From Flavobacterium poyangense (GTDB taxonomy: Bacteria > Bacteroidota > Bacteroidia > Flavobacteriales > Flavobacteriaceae): 64,000 nt of DNA. Below, piece by piece: positions 8,608-17,130 of the stretch; positions within the stretch are counted from its first letter, which is position 1, and the number at the start of each line of letters is the position of its first letter. Position numbers and translations under genes: made by a program. The notes beneath the pieces are model-generated. The model saw only the letters and a list, made by a program, of their open reading frames with translations, was not told the DNA's origin and did not search any database. The DNA lies in NCBI RefSeq assembly GCF_011751075.1, contig NZ_JAALLN010000009.1, forward strand, positions 62,001-126,000. The letters are read 5' to 3'.

Positions 8608-8919
8608 ACGTTTTAAGTATAAACAAGTGTGTAAATAGTAAACATATTGTATACTTAACATTTGGTTGAAACAGAGATTTTACCTGAAAAAGTGTTCAAA
8701 GAAAAAAACATTTCTATCAGAAAGTAAAACTCTATTACCTCTATGTTTACTGAGATTTTTTTTCGCGCAGATTTATTCAGATTGTTTTTTAGAAACAACA
8801 GAATAAAAGTATCTGCGTTATCTGTAAAATCGGCGTGTATAAAAAACTTTGCAGGCAGGGTTTTGTGTAAACCTTTGCGAGTTAAGTGTTAAAAAATGGC
8901 TGCACCCAATGTGCTATAA
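8608..8919. other. Intergenic region with dispersed-repeat fragments
   Basis: About 310 bp before the 3' end of the DUF2130 gene. It contains 'cgcgcagatttattcagattgtttt' and 'tctgcgttatctg' pieces similar to the repeat block at 45583-46030. No gene is seen. Confidence 0.45.
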
Positions 8920-10200
8920 TTATTCTATTTCTTTTGTTTGCTCTTCTTCGCTATCTTCAATAAAATCAAGTTCTAAAGCTCTTACGGTCTGAACGGCATT
9001 TCCGGCAATACCACGAATTGATCCGTACATTCCCAAAGTATTATGAACCACTTTTTCAATTTGTTTTTCACGCTGTTTCCAAATACGTTGCATGGCTCTT
9101 TTTTCAGAATCCAGATCGCTTTGCATTTGGGTAAAGCCTTCCACAATTCCTTCTACCTGCAAACGAAATTCATTGCTTGTCAGGAAATCATACAACATCG
9201 ACATTTTGTCTCCTTTGTTTTCCTGCGCCTGAACGGCCTGACTAACTTGTATTAATGATTGGCGTAAAACAGCACTTAAGCCTTTAAATTCTTCGTAGGT
9301 ACAAATCCAGATTCCGTCTCGCATGCCCATTCGATCCATTCCGGCGGGCATCACTTCGGTAACTAAAACTCCGATATTGGCTTTTTTGGTTCTAATATCA
9401 TTTTTAAACTTCTCGATCCACGCAGGTTGAAAAGCTTTGGTTCTTTTGCTTTCGTAATAAATTGAACCACAATTTTGTAATTCACGGGTGTTTACAATTT
9501 GTAGACAATCGGCTCCGTTTGCGCCTTTTTTTACTTCGTCGATTGTGTCTAAAGGGAAATTACTGGCCAGCCATTCTTCAATTGCCAATTCCATTACTTC
9601 ACCTTGCAATTGCATAGAACCTTGTTCTTGTTTGCGTTTCATTTCTTCGATCAGCTTTTTCTGATCGTCAGATTGTTTTTGGTATTCCTTTATTTTTAAT
9701 TCGTTTTTTTCCTCTTCCTGCTTTCTGATTTTATCTCTTTCTAAAATTAAAGTGGCGTTGAGCTGTTTCTGTGCTTCCGCTTCAATGGCTTCTTTCATTT
9801 CGAGTTTTTCCCGTTGAAGTTTGGCAATTTCACCTTCCATTTTGTTAAGTTCACGGAGTTTTTCTGATTTCTCGGAAAGTTCTTTTTCCATGGCAAGCAA
9901 ACGATCTTTGTTTTCCTCGTTGAGTTTGGTTTTTAGCTTTTCTGTAATTTCTTTTTCAGCCGTTTTTTTCTCGCGTTCGAGACGTTCTGCAAAAAGTTCA
10001 TTTTCCTGCTTCTTTTTAGCCTCAAATTCTAATTTGGCTTTTTCCAATTGCTCGTTTTTAAGCTCTAATTCTTTGGCCTGAGCAGTAGCTTTTTGCTGGT
10101 ATTCTTTACGAATACTGTCTTCTAATTGATGTTTCAGAATGTCGTTGACATCGATAGTTGTTCCGCAGTTTGGACACTGAATTGAAGATTGCTCGGCCAT
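8920..10200 (-). CDS. DUF2130 domain protein with long coiled coil
   Basis: 426 residues. It begins MAEQSSIQCPNCGTTIDVND, a CPxC half of a zinc-ribbon-like element. A highly charged coiled coil of Glu/Lys/Gln occupies residues about 25-200. The DUF2130 domain follows (EEWLASNFPLDTIDEVKKG, YYESKRTKAFQPAWIEKFK, GVLVTEVMPAGMDRMG, GIWICTYEEF). This C-terminal domain has features reminiscent of restriction-endonuclease-like folds in the family, but no function is proven. An ATG at 10320 would add 40 residues, but that stretch is an 'aattgcgcgaattgcccgaat' dispersed repeat read in frame, so the ATG at 10200 is preferred. Cytoplasmic; single gene. Confidence 0.88.
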   Translation of the reverse strand: MAEQSSIQCPNCGTTIDVNDILKHQLEDSIRKEYQQKATAQAKELELKNEQLEKAKLEFEAKKKQENELFAERLEREKKTAEKEITEKLKTKLNEENKDRLLAMEKELSEKSEKLRELNKMEGEIAKLQREKLEMKEAIEAEAQKQLNATLILERDKIRKQEEEKNELKIKEYQKQSDDQKKLIEEMKRKQEQGSMQLQGEVMELAIEEWLASNFPLDTIDEVKKGANGADCLQIVNTRELQNCGSIYYESKRTKAFQPAWIEKFKNDIRTKKANIGVLVTEVMPAGMDRMGMRDGIWICTYEEFKGLSAVLRQSLIQVSQAVQAQENKGDKMSMLYDFLTSNEFRLQVEGIVEGFTQMQSDLDSEKRAMQRIWKQREKQIEKVVHNTLGMYGSIRGIAGNAVQTVRALELDFIEDSEEEQTKEIE

Positions 10201-10375
10201 TTTTATTGATTTTATTGAGGTACTGTAATTTTTTGCTAAGGTATTTAAAAGTTGAGGCTTTTTTGCCACGAATTGCGCGAATTGCCCGAATTTTTTTGAA
10301 TCCTTTTTTTCGGAATTCAATTTTAAAAGGGCAATTTAAATATTTCTTAAAAGTAATTATTATGGATTACCATAA

Positions 10376-10668
10376 TTAATTTAAGTTGCTAGTTATTAGT
10401 TATAAAATGTAAAATGTAAAATGTAAAATGTAAAATGTAAAATGTAAAATGTAAAATGTATACTGTAAAATGCGAAGTGATAACCTGAAAGGGTAAATGT
10501 TTTAATTGACGGATTTTCTTGCCTTTAAGCGTATTGTTGTTGTATTTTAGCGATTTGACACAACTATATGTTCGTACAATGTAAAATATAAATCAATTAA
10601 ACAAAACTTTTTACATTTTACAGTATACACTATACATTATTATTCAACTAGCAATTTGAATTAATTAA
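10376..10668. repeat. Approx. 290-bp inverted-repeat element with heptamer-tract ends
   Basis: The left end reads ttaagttgctagttattag and then eight perfect TAAAATG heptamers at 10403-10458, followed by tatactg and one more taaaatg. The right end (about 10609-10668) is the reverse-complement counterpart: ttttacattttacagtatac, more heptads, then caactagcaatttgaatt. The interior (about 10473-10608) has no open frame and includes tttgacacaactatatgttcgt. A second copy of interior plus right end is at about 44930-45080. Looks like a small non-autonomous mobile repeat whose termini have expanded or decayed in 7-bp steps. Confidence 0.7.
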
Positions 10669-10730
10669 GTAAATTCGTGGAATTCGTGAAGTTCACGGCA
10701 AACCATTTAACACCAACTAAAAAGAAAACT

Positions 10731-11438
10731 ATGGAAAAATCAACTATTGAAGAAATCAGGGAACGTTTTGATAATGATGTCGAGCGATTCTCTAATTTAG
10801 AAACGGGACAAGTCGCTACTATTGATGCTGTCATTTCTTTAGAATTAATTACCGAGGCCTCGAAGAGAATTGTTCCGAACGCGATAAATGTTTTGGACAT
10901 TGGCTGTGGTGCCGGAAATTATACTTTAAAAATGCTTTCAAAAGTACCGAATCTGAATTGCACTTTAGTTGATTTGAGTTTGCCAATGTTAGAACGGGCT
11001 TTCGAAAGAGTATCAAAAGAAACAACTGGTAGCGTTGAAGTAAAACATGGCGATATCAGAGTGGTAGATTTACCTCAAAACCATTTTGATATTATTTTGG
11101 CAGGGGCTGTTTTGCATCACCTAAGAGATGATCGGGATTGGGAAACTACCTTCAAAAAGATATTTGATTTGTTAAAACCGGGAGGTTGTTTTATGATTTC
11201 AGATTTAATTACGCAAGACACAGAGTTGTTGAATACCTATACCTGGCAGCGTTACGGCGATTATCTGGAAGGAATCGGTGGAGCCGAGTACCGCCAGAAG
11301 GTTTTAGATTATGTAGAAAAAGAAGATTCTCCAAGATCAATGAATTATCAATTGGATCTGATGAAAGAAATAGGCTTTAGTAAAGTGGAAATTCTACATA
11401 AAAATATGTGTTTCGGGGCCTTTGGTGGAATTAAATAA
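10731..11438 (+). CDS. SAM-dependent class I methyltransferase
   Basis: 235 residues. Rossmann methyltransferase motif I is NVLDIGCGAGNYTLKML, followed by acidic motif II (CTLVDLSLPMLERAFERV), HGDIRVVDLP and DIILAGAVLHHLRDD, with the post-motif LLKPGGCFMISDLI. It ends NMCFGAFGGIK, as is usual for this subgroup. The substrate is unknown. An upstream in-frame ATG at 10677 adds 18 residues, but those codons are the 'attcgtggaattcgtgaagttcacggc' dispersed repeat, so the ATG at 10731 (MEKSTIEEIRERFD) is chosen. Single gene; a terminator lies about 215 bp downstream. In-frame sequence continues for 28 codons beyond the TAA, which is not regarded as coding. Confidence 0.9.
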   Translation: MEKSTIEEIRERFDNDVERFSNLETGQVATIDAVISLELITEASKRIVPNAINVLDIGCGAGNYTLKMLSKVPNLNCTLVDLSLPMLERAFERVSKETTGSVEVKHGDIRVVDLPQNHFDIILAGAVLHHLRDDRDWETTFKKIFDLLKPGGCFMISDLITQDTELLNTYTWQRYGDYLEGIGGAEYRQKVLDYVEKEDSPRSMNYQLDLMKEIGFSKVEILHKNMCFGAFGGIK

Positions 11439-11652
11439 TACAAGCTGTTTAAGGAACGAGACGGAAAACAAATTTTGGAAATTAAAAAAGTAGATGATTC
11501 GGAAATAATGAATCAATTTTTCTAATTCTCGGAAAAAAAGAAATAAAAAAATCCGTTTAACCCGCGTAAAAAACAGCGCTCCAATATTCATTTTTAAATC
11601 AAACAAAAAAATAGGGTTTCATCAATAAGAACCCGAGTAAATTTCTAAGATA

Positions 11653-11679
11653 AGCTGTCTCAAAAGGACAGCTTTTTTT
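11653..11679 (+). terminator. Rho-independent terminator
   Basis: agctgtc-tcaaaag-gacagct followed by a T run; a 7-bp perfect stem. It lies about 215 bp after the methyltransferase stop codon. Confidence 0.8.
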
Positions 11680-11785
11680 GTGGTTTATGTTTTTTAGAAT
11701 ATGCAGCAGAGGTTAAAACTAGATAATATACAATTGTTTTACAGTAAGATAATATATATTATATGTATATCAATTAAATATTTTT

Positions 11786-11893
11786 ATGAAAAAAAAATAT
11801 CATGTAGAAGAGATTAAAAAAGGAGGCGATTTTGAAGCTGAATTTTTTAATCGATTTTATGATAGGATGCTATTTAAAAAACCACTAACCTAA
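11786..11893 (+). CDS. Small ORF, 35 residues, possible remnant
   Basis: ATG MKKKYHVEEIKKGGDFEAEF, then NRFYDRMLFKKPLT and stop, 14 bp before the TTG start of the metalloprotease gene. The spacing and Lys/Glu-rich charged composition suggest either a leader ORF or a relic. The KGGDFEAEFFNRFYDRM stretch vaguely recalls region 2 of ECF sigma factors, but it is far too short to be one. Low confidence. Confidence 0.3.
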   Translation: MKKKYHVEEIKKGGDFEAEFFNRFYDRMLFKKPLT

Positions 11894-11907
11894 AAAGAAC
11901 CATTATT

Positions 11908-14900
11908 TTGAAAAAAAACTACTTTTTTGCTGCAGTTTTTCTGTTTCAGTTCTTCATTTCCTTTGGTCAAAACCCAATCGGATGCGGAACCAAATTATCA
12001 CCAAAGGAAGAAGCTGCCTTTCTCAAATCGTTATCTAAAATTAAAACATGGAAAAAATCGGGTACCCGGAAAACCGTTGCTACACCTTATATTGTTCCGG
12101 TGGTGTTTCATATTCTTGCAGATGGGACTAACATCAACAATGTTTTTACCAAAGAGCAGATGAAATGTAGAATTGATGATGCATTGCTTACGGTAAACAA
12201 AGACTTTAACGGGCTGTTTCCGGAATACGCTACTACCGATCCCCGCTTTGATGCGGTCAAAAGTAAATTAAACATTCAGTTTGTTTTGGCTACTGTTGAT
12301 CCGGAGGGAAATCCGTTGGATATTCCAGGTTTAGACTGGCATCCTGAAGCGCATGTGGTAGATGGCTACGATGCTAAAATTTATGATTATATCTGGTACG
12401 GTAAAAACAATAAATATTATTTGGATGTTTTAGTTGTAGACGAACCCAATACAGGGCAGGGATCAGTGGGTTCGGGACATGCCTTTTTACCGATTCAGGA
12501 TGCTATTCCGCGTGTTGCTTACAATCACAGATATATTGGGAGTACATGTGGTTCCCATGCGAGCGCTACTTTTGCAAAAGTAATGACACATGAGTTTGGG
12601 CATTATTTTGGTTTAAAACATACTTTTCAGGATGATTGTGATGCTGTTAATGATGGTATGGCCGACACTCCGCCAACCAAAGTTGCAGAAGGTTGTGCCC
12701 GAAATGTACTAAATAGCTGCGGCGTTTACCCCAATGCCGAAAACCATATGGATTACAATACAGATTGTCAGAACATGTATACCAGAGACCAGACCAATGC
12801 CATGACGTATTGGTTAGATGATCTGACTGTTGCTAAATACCCACGTGGACTATTGTGGCAGCAAAGCAATCTTAGTTCTGTTGGGGTAATTGAAACAGCT
12901 CCTATTGCTAATTTCAACAGCAATACAACCGCTATTTGTTCCGGTAAGACAATCTTTTTTAAAGATCGTTCTTTGGGACTACCGAGTTCCAGAGTCTGGA
13001 CTTTTGAAGGGGGGACTCCGGCAACATCTACAGATCCCAATCCGGTTGTGATGTACAATGCGTCAGGAAAATACAAAGTGACATTAGAGGTGACAAACGC
13101 TCTTGGAACGAATACTAAACAAGTGTTGAATTATATCGAAGTAGATCAAAAATCGGGGGTAAATTTAGCAGAAAATTTCACCGGTGTTTTCCCTCCTTCA
13201 GGTTGGGAGGTTACGAATCCGGACAATGGTCTAACCTGGGAAAAACGAAAAGATGTAGGGCATAATGATGGTTCATGTATGATTATGAACAATGCAGATA
13301 ATGCGGCGGTAGGGGCTTTGGACTACATCAGATTGCCTTATCTTGATTTTACGGCGGGGCAAAACAGTCAGTTGTTTTTTGATGTGGCCTACACCAAATT
13401 TGATGATGCAAGTCCAGATGTTTTAAAAGTACAGGTTTCTACAGATTGCGGCCTTAGCTGGAACGATGTGTATTCGAAAACACATACACTTCTAGAGACC
13501 ACAGCAGTTCCAACGGCTTTGGCAAATAATTGGATCCCGCTTACCGATGCCAACTGGCGAAAAGAAATCGTAGATCTTTCTGCTTATCAGGGAAATAATA
13601 ATGTCTCTATTCGTTTTGCAAATGTATCAGGTTACGGAACGAGAATCTGGATAGACAATGTAAATGTTGCTGTTACTCAGGCTACGACTCCCGTTTCTGA
13701 TTTTACATCTAATGTCAGAGGAACGCGCTGTTCTAGCGTTACGACTCCATTTTTAGATGTTTCAACAGGAAATCCAACTTCATGGGAATGGTCTTTCCCG
13801 GGAGGAACACCAGCGAGTTCTACTGAGAAGAACCCAATAGTTACATATGCTACACCAGGATCGTATGGAGTGACACTTGTTACCAAAAATGCAAACGGAA
13901 CAGGAACAACGATAACTAAAAGTAATTTTATAACGGTTGTAGATCCTGACAGGGTTTCTTATACGGAAGGTTTTGAAAATACTTTTCCTCCGGCAGAGTG
14001 GGAAATCAGTAATCCGGATCATAAATTAACATGGGAAAAAAGAGCCGACGTTGGGCATAATTCCCTGTCTTGTATGGTAATGAATAATGCTGATAATGGA
14101 ACAGTGGGTGAGATTGACGAAATTATTCTGAAACCGGTTGATTTATCGGTTGGAATAACTGACTTCTCCTTTGATGTTGCTTATGCTAAATTTGATGCAG
14201 TGAGCCCTGATGTTCTTGAAATTCTGGCATCAAAAGATTGCGGTCTTACCTGGGAAAGTGTTTATTTAAAAACACATATGGAACTGGAAACTTTTGTTAG
14301 CACAGATCCAAATAACTGGATTCCAAGTTCGGATTCGCATTGGAGAACAGAAAGAGTGTTGTTGTCCAATTTTAAAGGAGTACCAAATGTTTTGTTTAAG
14401 TTTAAAAATACTTCCGGATACGGTTCAAGAATATGGATTGATAATTTGAAATTTACTTTTGACAGTAAAGCAACGCCATTTTCAGAATTTGTAATCGAGA
14501 GTCAAAGGCAGTGTAGTGATTTGCCGATTGTTTTTAAAGATAATTCAACTGGGGAGCCTACCGCATGGTCCTGGTCATTTCCGGGTGGTACACCGGCTAC
14601 TTCTACAAGCGAAACACCTGCTGTAGTTTACGATAGTCCGGGAACGTATAATGTTACTTTGACAGCTTCTAATTCTTACGGTACAGGATCAGTTATGTCA
14701 AAAACGGGAGTTGTAGTTGTAAAAGGTAAAAATAGTATTCCTTTCTCAGAAAATTTTGAAGGAAACTTTCCTATTGAGGATTGGGAAATCAGTAATCTGG
14801 ATAAAGACGTTATTACATGGGAAAAACGTTCGGATGCCGGTAAAGGGGATTTGTCTTGTATGGTCATTAATAATGCCGATAACCCTACTGGTATGATAGA

Positions 14901-15582
14901 CGAGTTAGTTCTAAAAGCAATGGATTTTTCTTCTGCTACGAGTCCGTTTTTATACTTTGATCTGGCTTATACGCAGTACTTAAATGCTTTTGATCCTACT
15001 CCGGCTCCCGATCAAATAGATATTACAGTATCTTCAGATTGTGGCGTTACGTGGACAAATGTGTATTCTAGAAATCAATTGCAGTTGCAGACCGTTTCGC
15101 CTCCAATTCAGGACGATCCTGCAACAACGGGCGCAAATGAAACCAACGATTGGATTCCGACTAAAGATTCTGATTGGAGAAAGGAAAAGATTGATTTAAG
15201 TGTCGTGAAAAATCAAAAGAATGTTTTGATTAAAATAAAAAACACTTCCGGTTATGGAACCCGAATCTGGTTTGATAATTTAAAAATAGATAACGGCTCT
15301 AATTTGGCTGTAACAAAACCAAAAGGATTAAATAATCTGGCAGGAGTTCAGGTGTATCCAAATCCGTCCAATAATGTGTTTCATTTGATAACGCCTGCTG
15401 CGGATCAATATACGGTTACTGTTCACGATGTGGGAGGCAGGACGATTTATAAAGAAACTTTCCAGGGAGAGTATAACAATGATAAAAGTATTAATCTTTC
15501 CGGGAAGACAAAAGGGGTGTATTTTCTAAATGTGACTTCTTCGACAAAGAAGTCGTACACACAGAAAATAATCAAGCAATAA
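11908..15582 (+). CDS. T9SS-exported M43 (pappalysin-type) zinc metalloprotease with PKD and anchor-J-like repeats
   Basis: 1224 residues, TTG start followed at once by a signal peptide (KKNYFFAAVFLFQFFISFGQ). The catalytic domain carries HEFGHYFGLKH at residues 228-238 (HExxHxxGxxH) and a Met-turn NHMDYNTD near residue 280, as in M43 peptidases. Three PKD domains follow (for example WTFEGGTPATSTDPNPVVMY and two WSFPGGTPA copies). They alternate with three roughly 170-residue beta-sandwich repeats of the choice-of-anchor-J/MAM type (FPPSGWEVTNPDNGLTWEKR ... SGYGTRIWIDN). The last ~75 residues are a T9SS type A sorting domain (VQVYPNPSNNVFHLI ... KGVYFLNVTSS). Expected to be a secreted or surface protease. 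Strong internal repetition suggests duplication of the PKD plus anchor-J unit. Confidence 0.93.
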   Translation: MKKNYFFAAVFLFQFFISFGQNPIGCGTKLSPKEEAAFLKSLSKIKTWKKSGTRKTVATPYIVPVVFHILADGTNINNVFTKEQMKCRIDDALLTVNKDFNGLFPEYATTDPRFDAVKSKLNIQFVLATVDPEGNPLDIPGLDWHPEAHVVDGYDAKIYDYIWYGKNNKYYLDVLVVDEPNTGQGSVGSGHAFLPIQDAIPRVAYNHRYIGSTCGSHASATFAKVMTHEFGHYFGLKHTFQDDCDAVNDGMADTPPTKVAEGCARNVLNSCGVYPNAENHMDYNTDCQNMYTRDQTNAMTYWLDDLTVAKYPRGLLWQQSNLSSVGVIETAPIANFNSNTTAICSGKTIFFKDRSLGLPSSRVWTFEGGTPATSTDPNPVVMYNASGKYKVTLEVTNALGTNTKQVLNYIEVDQKSGVNLAENFTGVFPPSGWEVTNPDNGLTWEKRKDVGHNDGSCMIMNNADNAAVGALDYIRLPYLDFTAGQNSQLFFDVAYTKFDDASPDVLKVQVSTDCGLSWNDVYSKTHTLLETTAVPTALANNWIPLTDANWRKEIVDLSAYQGNNNVSIRFANVSGYGTRIWIDNVNVAVTQATTPVSDFTSNVRGTRCSSVTTPFLDVSTGNPTSWEWSFPGGTPASSTEKNPIVTYATPGSYGVTLVTKNANGTGTTITKSNFITVVDPDRVSYTEGFENTFPPAEWEISNPDHKLTWEKRADVGHNSLSCMVMNNADNGTVGEIDEIILKPVDLSVGITDFSFDVAYAKFDAVSPDVLEILASKDCGLTWESVYLKTHMELETFVSTDPNNWIPSSDSHWRTERVLLSNFKGVPNVLFKFKNTSGYGSRIWIDNLKFTFDSKATPFSEFVIESQRQCSDLPIVFKDNSTGEPTAWSWSFPGGTPATSTSETPAVVYDSPGTYNVTLTASNSYGTGSVMSKTGVVVVKGKNSIPFSENFEGNFPIEDWEISNLDKDVITWEKRSDAGKGDLSCMVINNADNPTGMIDELVLKAMDFSSATSPFLYFDLAYTQYLNAFDPTPAPDQIDITVSSDCGVTWTNVYSRNQLQLQTVSPPIQDDPATTGANETNDWIPTKDSDWRKEKIDLSVVKNQKNVLIKIKNTSGYGTRIWFDNLKIDNGSNLAVTKPKGLNNLAGVQVYPNPSNNVFHLITPAADQYTVTVHDVGGRTIYKETFQGEYNNDKSINLSGKTKGVYFLNVTSSTKKSYTQKIIKQ

Positions 15583-15597
15583 TTTTTAGAAATTTAG

Positions 15598-16042
15598 TTG
15601 CCACAACCCGAGCGATAGCGAACTGGCGAAGCAATTGCACTAATTTGCACGAATTAAATTTTAAAAAGTTTTATAAATAATCAGTTTAATCCTTTTAATC
15701 TGTGGCAGACCTAAAAAAAAACTGCCACAGATTTCACAGATTAGAAGGATTATTTTTTTATTTATAGTTGTGACGCAGCAATTGAGTTCGGAGTAAAAGC
15801 ATAATAATTAGTAAAAAATATTGCCACAAATTGCACTAATTTTTACGAATTAAATTTTAAAAAGTTTTTATAAATAATCAGTTTAATCCTTTTAATCTGT
15901 GGCAAAAAACAACAGCTACAAGTTAAAAGGATTTTTTTATTTATTGTTGTGATGCAGCAATTGAATTCAGAGTAAAAACAAAAACAATTCGTGTAAATTC
16001 GTGCAATTGCTTCGTCAGTTCGCTATCGCTCGGGTTGTGACA
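15598..16042. mobile_element. MITE-like inverted-repeat element (~445 bp) with internal tandem duplication
   Basis: The first 55 bp (15601-15655, starting ccacaacccgagcgatagcg) and the last 55 bp (about 15987-16041, ending cgctatcgctcgggttgtga) are reverse complements with only about four mismatches. Inside, a unit starting gaattaaattttaaaaag occurs twice (15651 and 15847, period 196 bp), each copy containing cagtttaatccttttaatct and a later gcagcaattgag/ttc segment. No transposase or open frame inside. It lies between the metalloprotease stop and the ygiN-like gene. No target-site duplication could be judged by eye. Confidence 0.8.
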
Positions 16043-16087
16043 AAAAAAAGTTATGAATCTGATGCAGGAAAATTGATCTTTAGTGTT

Positions 16088-16366
16088 TTACAACAGTTGA
16101 GTCGTTTTGTAAACCTGAACCGGTGCTGATAAAAAAGGTTCGCTTTTAGAAATAAAATCCAGTAAATAAGATTGATTGTTGTGTAAATCAAGTCCGGTTT
16201 GATCTTGCCATTCTTCCCAAATGATAAATACATTTGCTGTGGTATGAAGATCGTATCGGATACAGGCCGCTTCTTTTCTGGTTTCATTCACCAGATGAGA
16301 GATCATATTTTGAATTTCGGCTATGTGTTCTTTATTACTTTTTATGATAGCTGTTATGGAGATCAT
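16088..16366 (-). CDS. YgiN-like antibiotic biosynthesis monooxygenase (ABM) domain protein
   Basis: 92 residues, a single ABM-type ferredoxin-like domain (ITAIIKSNKEHIAEIQNMI ... FIIWEEWQDQTGLDLHNNQ ... SAPVQVYKT). E. coli YgiN, the quinol monooxygenase of this family, is encoded beside mdaB, and the same pairing is seen here: its start overlaps the mdaB-like stop by 4 bp (ATGA). Likely works on quinones in the cytoplasm together with the reductase; translational coupling would set a fixed ratio. The exact substrate is not known. Confidence 0.85.
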   Translation of the reverse strand: MISITAIIKSNKEHIAEIQNMISHLVNETRKEAACIRYDLHTTANVFIIWEEWQDQTGLDLHNNQSYLLDFISKSEPFLSAPVQVYKTTQLL

Positions 16367-16974
16367 GGTTGTAGGTTTTTAAAAGTTTCTTCTAAATGGT
16401 TGGTATAGTCGTGTTTAAAGATAGCAATATTTTCTGTTGTAGCACCTTTTTCAACATCGTGAAAATGAAAACTGTTTACAGGCTCCATTCCGGTAAACTT
16501 ATTCATTTTATGAAAACCAAACATTACACCATCATCAACGCTGGTTTCGTCAAAGAATTCGCCGGGTAAGGTGAAAGCCGTTTTTGGTGCATTCCAACTT
16601 GTGGTAAGCATGTATTTGCGACCGTGCAGAAGCCCTCCGGTTCCGTAATTCAGGTCCGGATTTACGCGGCTTCTTCCGTCACTTTTGTAGATCCCGTTTT
16701 CATGTCCCTCAGTAAAAACATCGTCGATGTATTTTTTGAAAAGATTTGGTATGTGAAACCACCAAACCGGTGTATGGTAGATAATTAAATCGGCCCAAAC
16801 GAATTTTTCTACTTCTTCGCGTAGATTGATATCGTCTTCAACATGGGTTGTTTTTATTTCGTATTTGTTATTTTGAGAAAGAAATTCAATGGTCCAGTCC
16901 TGAACGGTTTGATTGAATTTTCCGCCTGAGTGTGCAAATTTTTGCCCACCGTTTATTATAAATATTTTTTTCAT
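16363..16974 (-). CDS. mdaB: MdaB-like NAD(P)H quinone oxidoreductase (flavodoxin fold)
   Basis: 203 residues. Flavodoxin-like N-terminus MKKIFIINGGQKFAHSGGKF with the FMN/FAD phosphate loop, then ADLIIYHTPVWWFHIPNLFK (the conserved PVWWF-x-x-P motif of MdaB/NQO-like reductases) and GRKYMLTTSWNAPKTAF, with the FGFHKMNKFTGM segment near the end. Predicted two-electron quinone reductase protecting against redox-cycling compounds. First gene of a two-gene operon with the YgiN-like monooxygenase. Length matches E. coli MdaB (about 193). Confidence 0.9.
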   Translation of the reverse strand: MKKIFIINGGQKFAHSGGKFNQTVQDWTIEFLSQNNKYEIKTTHVEDDINLREEVEKFVWADLIIYHTPVWWFHIPNLFKKYIDDVFTEGHENGIYKSDGRSRVNPDLNYGTGGLLHGRKYMLTTSWNAPKTAFTLPGEFFDETSVDDGVMFGFHKMNKFTGMEPVNSFHFHDVEKGATTENIAIFKHDYTNHLEETFKNLQP

Positions 16975-17009
16975 TTCTTATTGTTTTATTTTATTAAGAG
17001 TATCGTGTG

Positions 17010-17105
17010 AGGGGCAGGAGCGATATCCTTTTGTTTTTTTCTTTAAAAAGCAAAAGATAAAGCGGATGACCCGACCCGCTTTTTCTGCGGGGCACACCCA
17101 AATTA
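17010..17105. repeat. Probable dispersed intergenic repeat between mdaB and the aldo/keto reductase gene
   Basis: GC-richer block (gaggggcaggagcgatatcc ... gcggatgacccgacccgc, then ctgcggggcacaccc) that differs from the surrounding AT-rich DNA. Sequence of this type is, to my knowledge, common between Flavobacterium genes. It could act as a terminator for the minus-strand aldo/keto reductase gene or simply be a repeat. No second copy was found in this window. Confidence 0.4.
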
Positions 17106-17130
17106 ATGTTATGGTTCTATTTTAGGATCT

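Noticed and set aside
10403..10472. Heptamer array considered as a CRISPR
   Set aside because: Units are contiguous 7-mers without spacers; no cas genes. No CRISPR array was seen in the window.
11439..11525. In-frame continuation after the methyltransferase stop (YKLFKERDGKQILEIKK)
   Set aside because: The enzyme family normally ends at the FGGIK segment; 28 stop-free codons can occur by chance.
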